From contig JADGJH010000717.1 of the NCBI GenBank assembly GCA_027596945.1, forward strand, positions 1-15,021: 15,021 bases of DNA. Reading direction: 5' to 3'. The position numbers were made by a program, and so were the translations under genes. Of this stretch, positions 8,804 through 15,021 are shown one piece after another. The notes under the pieces were generated by a model, which worked only from the letters and a program-made list of their open reading frames with translations, searched no databases and had not been told where the DNA came from. Numbering within the stretch: position 1 is the stretch's first letter; each line of letters begins with the position of its first letter. The DNA comes from Physocladia obscura (taxonomy: Eukaryota; Chytridiomycota; Chytridiomycetes; Chytridiales; Chytriomycetaceae).

Positions 8804-11669
8804 TGCTGTTGATGTTGTTGCTGCTGCTGCTGCTGCAATTGAGCTCGAGCCATTGCAGCAGCGGCAGCACTTGCAGCGGCTTCAGCAGCTGCAGCAGCAG
8901 CGACTGCAGCAGCTTCTTCTTCGGCACGCTTTCGTTCCTCTTCTTCTTTCTGCAACGCACGAGTTTTCGCTTCAGCTTCTTCGCGAGCTTTTTGCTGTCT
9001 GAGTCTAGTAGCTTCTTTTTCTCTTTCTTTTCGTTCTCGGTTTTCACGTTCAACACGTTCGTTTTCTTCGCGCGCCTTCTGTTTTCGCTCTTCAGCTTCC
9101 TTCTGCTTTCGCATTGCCTCCTCTTTCTTCAAACGTTCAGCTTCGCGTCGCGTACGTTCTGCTTCTTCCTTTTTCAGACGTTCTGCCTCCCGCTTCAAAC
9201 GTTCTGCTTCACGTTTTGCTCTAAATTTTGATTTATCAAAAACTGATATATTAATTCTCAACTAATAGCAGCAAAACCTGTCTTCAGCTGCTTTTTTCTC
9301 CTTTTGAATTCGAAGAGCTTCTTCTTCAGCAAGCCTTTCGCGCTCTTTTTGCAATCTTTCCTCGTCTTGTTTTTCTTTTAGCGCTCTGGTAAATTAATTT
9401 TATATTATCCATACCCGAATAACACCGAAATAATAATATTAATAATAATGAACTACAATCAAAATCTAAAATAAAAAACAAACAAGAAAACCTACTGCTT
9501 CATTGCTTTTTTCTTTTCTTTCAGCTTGAGCCTCGCCTTTTCTTTTTGATCTTTCAAAAGTTTTTCCTCTTCCAGCTCTTGAAGAAGACGATTTTGACGC
9601 TCATAAGCAACCTTCGATAAAATAAGACACAAAAAATTAATCATTTCTCACAGTGTTAGAAGATGTTTTCAAACCTTTTCTCTATATGCAGTCAAAACGC
9701 GCTGTTCAAACATTTTTGCAGCAAATATTTGAAACATTCGCCGTCCCTCCTCCATTCGTTGCTCGTCAGTCAAAGCATCCTGATTAAAATGATTTCAGTT
9801 TTTCTTCGCGGCCAAATATTTTGGCGATTCAACCTCATCGTCTTCTTCTTCGCCGTCATCTTCATCGTCTTCATCATATTCGTCTTCACCTTCTTCATCT
9901 TCGTCGTCCAAATCATCTTCGTCTTCGTTGCCATCTTCGTCGTCATAATCTTCGTCATCTTCCCATTCTTGTTGCGGTAGCTGTTGTTGAGTCTGTCCAT
10001 GCGGCTGAGAGGGAATGCTTTGGTGATTCGACGGTGTTTGAGCAGACTGCTGCTGCTGAGATGAATCTTCACCTTCTTCCATTAAGCGAATTTTCCTTTC
10101 GGCGAGCTGATCCATCAGTTCCAAGAATTTACGCCCATCGTTTTTCAGAAAGTCTTCGGCAACCGTCAAGATTCCTCCGTCTTCTATTTATTTTCCATTC
10201 GAAAGACATACGTCGTCATTGAATAATTAATACCATCGTTAATGAGATATCTTTCTATTTTACCTTGAACGGACAATCCACTCCCAAATTCAAAAATATT
10301 ACTTCGAGGCGTGGGTTGTAACGAACTATGATGATGGCGGTGATTGCGCTTGTGGTGGCTATGAGCATGCTGGTTTTTATGAGATCCACTTGCACTCGCA
10401 CTTGCAGAATCATAATCCTCCTCATCTTCATCATCGTCATCCGTGTGGTATTCTGCGTCTTCGTCTCCACTGGCATGCTTATGATTATGATGATGGTGAT
10501 GACGATGGTTCGAACAATAGTGATGAGATTGGAGCGGTTCAATCACTGAAATTTGATTTCAAAGTCAGAGAAAATTTCGTGAAACTGGAAAAAATGGAAT
10601 GTGTATGACCTTTTGAATAAGGATTATTACTTTGTCGCACGACAGTATTGCTTCCAGAAGATTGGCTTTGAGCAAAGTTTTCAAGCTCTTCATAATATGC
10701 GTCGTATAAGAGCTCTAGCTCCTCCTCAATCAGTGTTCTGATTTCAATTTTGTTTCATTACACATTACAAAGAGGTACCACAAACTCACTTCTTCTTTCC
10801 ACAAGTAGGACAAGAGCATGCATGTTTCTGTTGTTCCCGTATTTTCTTCATAACAGCTTCCTTCTCCTGTTTGACAAGATTCCGCCTTTCCCCTTCACCG
10901 AGTTCGAGCCAAAACTCTCTAATTCTGAGTTTTTCCTCGGCGTCAGAGCGGTACCACACGTCTGCAGTTGGAGAGACTGAAGATGAAGGTACAGCTGGAG
11001 AAGCAACCGCGGATCCATTTAAGTTGGAAGTCTGAGGTCTTTGCGCCGAATGATTATTTGATGTGGGTTTAATCTGATCCAGCTTTATTGGCTGGGCATG
11101 TTTTGCAGACAAGGAAGATGGCTGGGGATAGGAGCGTTGAGGCTCGTTTGTAGCGGCTGGTTGTTTATGTTTGTGCAAACAACCCTGGGATTGGGCCTGC
11201 GCCGCGCCACACGTGCATGCGTGAGTGGAGCCAGAGCCGTTGCTACTGCTAGCGGTGATTGGCTTTATGGAGGTTGCGACGGCCGCATTCCCCTTGGTGG
11301 CGTTTCCGTTTGCGATGCTTGCCGGAGTGATGCCCTTCCCGCCAAGCCCATGCGAACTCGATGCTGTGAGAGTACAGGCATAAACGTGGATAATTGATAT
11401 TGCCGATGTAACGATGATGATACCGGCGACAGATGTTGTAATTGACGTTGTAGTTATCGTTTTTGCGGTGGTCGTTGTTGTGTGGTTGTAGTTAGTGGTT
11501 TGCTTCTTTTTTATGCCGCACAGTCGACAAACTTACCGTTGCGCACGGTCTGCTGAGACTGTTTACCTGCTGCTGGTCCAGACGACGCGGAAGTCGCTGC
11601 TGATGCAAGCGATGCTGCCGATGTCTTCTTGCGTGGAGGCTGTTTTGTTGTTGTGGATGCGGCTGTCAT
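7224..11669 (-). CDS. NST1: NST1-type stress-response protein
   Basis: NST1 is linked to salt tolerance and mRNP/P-body biology in yeasts; its molecular role is poorly defined. Eleven exons on the - strand: 11669-11537, 11363-10790, 10737-10610, 10545-10264, 10183-9834, 9779-9675, 9611-9496, 9385-9278, 9220-7725, 7632-7330 and 7249-7224, giving 1206 residues. Conserved blocks in order: [20 protein letters not shown] and [11 protein letters not shown] (about 192-235, a Cys-rich possible metal site), then [21 protein letters not shown] His- and Asp-rich exon follows, then [18 protein letters not shown] (about 375), an Asp/Glu block (about 445-489), [20 protein letters not shown] (about 494), and a long Lys/Glu-Arg helical region to about 700. 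An Ala/Gln-rich region and a disordered C-terminus complete it. The nearest ATG after the upstream gene was taken as start. The last, 26-nt exon rests on strong GTAAGA and TTTTCAG sites; without it the protein would stop at 7307. Confidence 0.92.
8743..8835 (-). repeat. Polyglutamine (CAG/CAA) tract in NST1
   Basis: Thirty Gln codons interrupted by one His codon, encoded as mixed CAG and CAA triplets at about residues 728-759 of the NST1 homologue. It sits just after an Ala-rich helix and before further Q-rich sequence. Mixed codons suggest partial stabilisation against slippage. Such tracts often mediate condensate formation, which would suit an mRNP-linked protein; that is inference. Confidence 0.9.
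9834..9965 (-). repeat. Asp/Glu-rich low-complexity segment of NST1
   Basis: About 44 residues made almost only of Asp and Glu with a few Gly and Tyr ([19 protein letters not shown] and onward), encoded by GAT/GAC/GAA repeats. It immediately precedes the conserved [16 protein letters not shown] block. Fungal NST1 proteins usually have an acidic stretch at this place. Confidence 0.85.
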
Positions 11670-11780
11670 TCCTTCAAAGATGTTTCCTTCCGACAAATCA
11701 ATACTCTCTGTTGTTACACCACTCACTAAAGTTCTTCCCAAAAAAAAAAGACAAAAAGCAAGAAAACAATTGAAGGGAAT
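11670..11780 (-). promoter_or_regulatory. Short spacer between the CSM1-like stop and the NST1 start
   Basis: Only 111 nt separate these two same-strand genes, so the space must hold the 3' end of one and the promoter or leader of the other. There is a poly(A/T) run at 11739-11750 and no canonical AATAAA on the - strand. The NST1 reading frame is open upstream of its ATG to about 11741 but contains no earlier ATG. Confidence 0.5.
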
Positions 11781-14733
11781 TCAAGATGAAAATAGCCACA
11801 AGCAAGTTTTCTGGAAGAAAGCCGCCAGTCGTTCTCGCGGAAATGTCATTTCCCCATTAAGATATCCAGGCAAGCCACTGTCATCTTCGTCCAACAGCTG
11901 TCCATTAGAGTCCTTGGCTTCATGCAGTTTGTACAAAACGTTCTTGCTTGAAGTTGTCGTATTTTTTTTCGGTAAAACTAACGAGAATTGAAGCACTGTT
12001 TGAAATGTACAAATCAATTATAGCCGAAAAAAAGGGAAAAAAAAGGAAAAAAGAAGAAACAAGAATTACAAATAAACAAACCTCCAGCATGACCATTTTG
12101 CTCGCATCGGTGCTCCAAAACATCTTCAATATTTGGTCCTTTGAGTCTCAGCTTTTCCTTGGATATTGAGGATTGACGTCTGATGCTTCGGCGTCTGGCT
12201 TTATCAATTTCATCATTCATCAGCCCCTCTTTTTCATCCTCATCATCATTTCCTTCTTCGTCATCAAAATCGATCTCGTAGCGAGTTTCTTGAACGGACT
12301 GAATTTTCAGATTCGTTAGTTCTTCATACATTCGAATCGTTCGTTCCAAGGTTTGAACGGAGTGGTCGTAGACAACACGATCCTCACTAATTTCTGAATT
12401 GGCGCCTTGCTGAACGGATGAAAGCTTCTCTTGAGCCGCTAAAACTTAATGACATTTGGTGAATTAAAAATAATAATTTTGGAATACTAAACCAACCTTG
12501 AGCCTTCAGTGCTTTATTCTCTACTTCAGCCCTTTCTAAATTATTACGTAATAGTTCTAATTCCTTAATCAATTTCGCATGCTTGACTGAATTTTCATCT
12601 TTTTGGCGTCGATCTTGAGCAATAAGCGCATCCCTCTCCGTAATAACGTCCTTCAATTTATTTGAAACTTCATCCACATTTTTTTGTGTCTGCTCATTCT
12701 CCCTCACAGCTACATCGCGTTCCTTACCAAACGATACATTCTGTTCCTTAACGATTTCAAGCTCTCGTTCAATCAGTTCGTACGCGGCAGCGCTCGTCTT
12801 TTGCTCGAGATGGATTACACGTTCGCGGAGGGTCACCAATTCAGCTGTGGCTGTTTTAAGCTCTGCACTGAGATTCTTACGAAGTGTGAGTGACTCAGAA
12901 AGTTCGGACTGTGTTGACAGAAGTTTCGTACGATGTGTTTCAAATTGTTTTTCGAGGGCTACGGTGATATCTTTGAGAATAAACCAAAAAATCATGAAAA
13001 ATTTTAACCTGAATATCTGGCCGTGCTGATTTGTTTGTACTCTTCGAGTCGCTTTTCTGCACCAGTTTCACGCATATTTTTTATTTCGTCAAGACGATAT
13101 TGTAGATCATTAATTGTCTTCTGGGCCTATTTTTTGTTGTCTTTTTTTAGAAAAAGTAAGTAGAAATTTAAAGTTTAACATTTTCCAGATCCATTTTGTT
13201 GGCATTGTCAAGAACTTCATTGAGAGATGGAGGCTTGAAAGAATGCTGGACAACATTGCTAGGACTGAGTTCGTTAGTATTGGCTGGGATCACTGATGAA
13301 AGTTTCTTGGTTTTGACTATAGCTCGGGGAACACGAGCAGACACATCCTTGGTCAAATTGTGAGAACTCTCTTGCTCTTGAGATTTCTGCTTATTTTGAC
13401 CTTCGTTTTCGTCTTCATTTGTTTGTATAAGTTCTACCAACGGTTTTTTAGCGCGATTATCCTTTTTCACGTTCTTTTGGATTTTCATTTCCTCAGCTTC
13501 AGACGATTTTTGTTTCCCCTTTTGGCTTCCAGATTTCGCTGAATCTTGCGCAGATAATTCATAATCTTCATGCAACAATGATGTATCCGCGCTGGCTTCT
13601 TCAAAGCCTTTATCCTTATTGCTATTATCGACTTTATAGGTCGCAGTTTTATTTGCTTGATTAATCATCTTGTTGCTTTTACTATTCTTCGATTCCTCAG
13701 CTCCAATCGATCGTTGTTTTCCCTTTTGGTTTCCAGAAAGCAGTGAGTCTTTCGTCGATAATTGATAAACTTTATGCAACAACGACTCTCCTGCTTTGAG
13801 ATCATCAAGGAAATTATCATGGTGGTTATTTTCTTCCTCGTCCTCTTCACTTAGTTGTACGAATTTGGACACCGTTTTTCTTGTCCGATTCTCCAACTTA
13901 TCGTTTTTTTGAAACACAGAACCTTCTGCAGGTCCAGTTGATTTCTTTTTTTCAACCTTATTGTTTCCAACCAACTTTGCTGACAGGTCAAAAACTTCGT
14001 GAAGTAACGACTCATCCGCGTTTATATCGTCGTCGTCCTTGTTGTCTCTTTGTATGCGTGTTACTGTATGCTGTTTTTTTGGTTTGTGCGCCCTCTTTCC
14101 TTCAGCGGTGCTGATATTACCAGAACCACTGCGGCTATCTGCACCTACACCTCCAACAGGCTCTTTTTCACTGACGTGTTGCTTTTGCTTCCCCTTTTTG
14201 ATATCTGATGATTTCTGTTTCGCTGACAATGAGGAAGACAAAAATGGTCTTAGAATTTCGTCCAGCAGTGACCCGTCATCCGAACTTGCGTGGCCATTTT
14301 CTTCCTTTTCTGTTTTTGCTGTTGTTTTACTGTCATAAGGAGCCTCATCATTGTCATCATCATTGTCTGTGCGCTCAATTGCAATCTTGTGATGATTTTG
14401 CTTAACGTTGTTGCTGTTTCTTTCTGTAACCACGACGGCGGTGCTCTTCTTATCGATCTTCTGACTTGTTGTGTTGCTGCTGCTGCTATTACTGCCCGCT
14501 GAGATTCGGCGAGCCTTTTTAGTCACAGGAGCCGATGCATACGCAACATGTTGTTGAATGGTCGAAGGTTTAACAGCGGATACAGTATTTGAAGAAGTCA
14601 GTGGATTGTTCTCCCAATATGCAGTTGGAGGTTGTCTAGCGCGTTTAGCTCGAGGTGCCTCTGCCGCCGACGCTATCACATCCGTATTGTTTGATGTGTG
14701 AGCAGAGGATGATTTCCATGCTGGTGGCGACAT
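11781..14733 (-). CDS. CSM1: Csm1/Pcs1-like monopolin (kinetochore) protein with a long N-terminal extension
   Basis: Csm1/Pcs1 proteins form V-shaped monopolin complexes that crosslink kinetochore components and also act at rDNA. Five exons on the - strand: 14733-13180, 13126-13009, 12970-12497, 12438-12082 and 11995-11781. Introns are 53, 38, 58 and 86 nt, giving 905 residues against about 190-215 for Csm1 of budding yeast and Pcs1 of fission yeast. Residues 1-500 are charged and probably disordered, with a CENP-C-motif-like segment (28-42) and four SLLHE repeats. Residues about 505-745 form a coiled coil (QKTINDLQYRLDEIKNMRE). The C-terminal Csm1-type domain runs from IRMYEELTNLKIQSV (about 750) through EHRCEQNG (825) and LQFSLVLP to GLPGYLNGEMTFPRERLAAF. 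The family call rests on this C-terminus; fusion of the extension is supported by an open frame and consistent splice phases. Function here is inferred. Confidence 0.88.
13474..14286 (-). repeat. Four diverged copies of an SLLHE-type repeat in the Csm1-like protein
   Basis: Residues about 150-420 hold four units spaced about 87, 74 and 69 residues apart. Each has an acidic lead and the core SLL(H/D)E or close variants: DDGSLLDEILRPF (about 152), ADESLLHEVFDLSAK (239), AGESLLHKVYQLSTK (314) and ADTSLLHEDYELSAQ (382). Each core is followed by a basic element such as QKGKQ or KKGKQ, in three of four copies, and by a Lys-rich spacer. Copies 3 and 4 also share AEE after the basic element. The pattern was aligned by eye. 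The units look like short linear binding motifs in a disordered region rather than folded domains. Confidence 0.75.
14608..14652 (-). other. CENP-C-motif-like segment in the Csm1-like protein
   Basis: Residues 28-42 read RAKRARQPPTAYWEN. This fits the general CENP-C motif pattern: clustered Arg/Lys, then Pro, then an aromatic-Trp pair four positions on. In CENP-C/Mif2 and in the CENPC-k motif of KNL2/M18BP1, the arginines contact the nucleosome acidic patch and the Trp contacts the CENP-A tail. The match was made by eye and is short; a plain nuclear-localisation signal is the main alternative. Confidence 0.5.
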
Positions 14734-15021
14734 TCGTCAATGTTTGTCGCTATTGCCTTTGTTTTTGGTTCTGTTTGTTTGTGTTGGGAGATTTTTGCTT
14801 TGCTTCAAAACCCAAACACTTCAAGTTCAAGTTGCCGAATCATTTTTATTTACAATTGGGTACAGTTGCAAAAAGAAATAATCAGGAAAAAAAGGAAACT
14901 TCACCTGAAAATGTTAAGCTTGTTTTGAAGACAACAAAAAAATAAAAGTAAAAAAAATTAAAATTGCCCAATTGCTCGCTTCAAAAATGCAAGTAGAATT
15001 GAATTTTCGCTTGCTTTTAAT
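14734..15021 (-). promoter_or_regulatory. Upstream region of the Csm1-like gene
   Basis: 288 nt upstream of the ATG, AT-rich, with A-runs and no - strand exon that I can support. A possible intron acceptor (ATTTTCAG just before 14903) could belong to a spliced leader. The + strand frames here are short and not protein-like. Confidence 0.4.
14805..14843 (-). other. Upstream ORF of 12 codons before the Csm1-like gene
   Basis: ATG at 14843 opens MIRQLELEVFGF and stops at 14805-14807, 71 nt before the main ATG. If it lies in the mature leader it could reduce translation of the main frame. Whether transcription starts upstream of it is unknown. Confidence 0.3.

Noticed and set aside
8737..9231. 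+ strand ORF rich in Leu, Ser and Phe (164 codons)
   Set aside because: It is the antisense shadow of the Gln-rich and Lys/Glu-rich part of NST1; CAG repeats read backwards give Leu.
11364..11536. NST1 intron 1 as coding sequence
   Set aside because: One frame is open through it and joins exon 2 in frame, but that frame does not connect to exon 1 and has no ATG. Excision at GTAAGT and CTCACAG restores the phase.
1..15021. CRISPR array, insertion sequence, transposase or viral gene
   Set aside because: No regularly spaced repeats, terminal inverted repeats with target duplications, or recognisable transposase, integrase or viral frames were found on either strand.

Overview
The window looks like nuclear DNA of a fungus, probably a lineage outside the well-studied Ascomycota yeasts. 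Three points support this. The mRNA capping enzyme is a stand-alone guanylyltransferase with no fused RNA triphosphatase domain, unlike animals and plants. There is a full NST1-type stress-response protein. There is also a Csm1/Pcs1 (monopolin) family protein. Genes are broken by many short AT-rich GT-AG introns (38 to 186 nt), coding parts carry long Asn, Gln, His and Asp/Glu tracts, and the one tRNA has no encoded CCA. I cannot place the species.

Layout: a tRNA-Ser(AGA) clipped at its 5' side opens the window on the + strand. All five recognised protein genes lie on the - strand. From left to right they are RMD5 (GID/CTLH ubiquitin-ligase subunit, 3 exons, 189-1617), the capping guanylyltransferase (6 exons, 1667-3354), mitochondrial ribosomal protein uL15m (3 exons, 5928-6994), NST1 (11 exons, 7224-11669) and a 905-residue Csm1/Pcs1-like kinetochore protein (5 exons, 11781-14733). 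All exon models were built by hand; in each the intron phases agree across all junctions and the total length is a whole number of codons.

Two areas are unresolved. About 1.9 kb of AT-rich DNA (3355-5216) has no recognisable gene. Next to it, a + strand stretch (about 5217-5897) seems to hold a small spliced gene that ends tail-to-tail with uL15m and that I could not identify.

The genes do not form one pathway: they cover protein turnover, mRNA capping, mitochondrial translation, stress response and chromosome segregation. The most interesting item is the Csm1/Pcs1-like protein. Besides the coiled coil and C-terminal globular domain expected of monopolin, it has a 500-residue N-terminal extension. 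The extension carries a CENP-C-motif-like segment near its start and four diverged copies of an SLLHE-containing repeat. I know of no description of this combination. The very tight spacing of the capping-enzyme and RMD5 genes is also notable.
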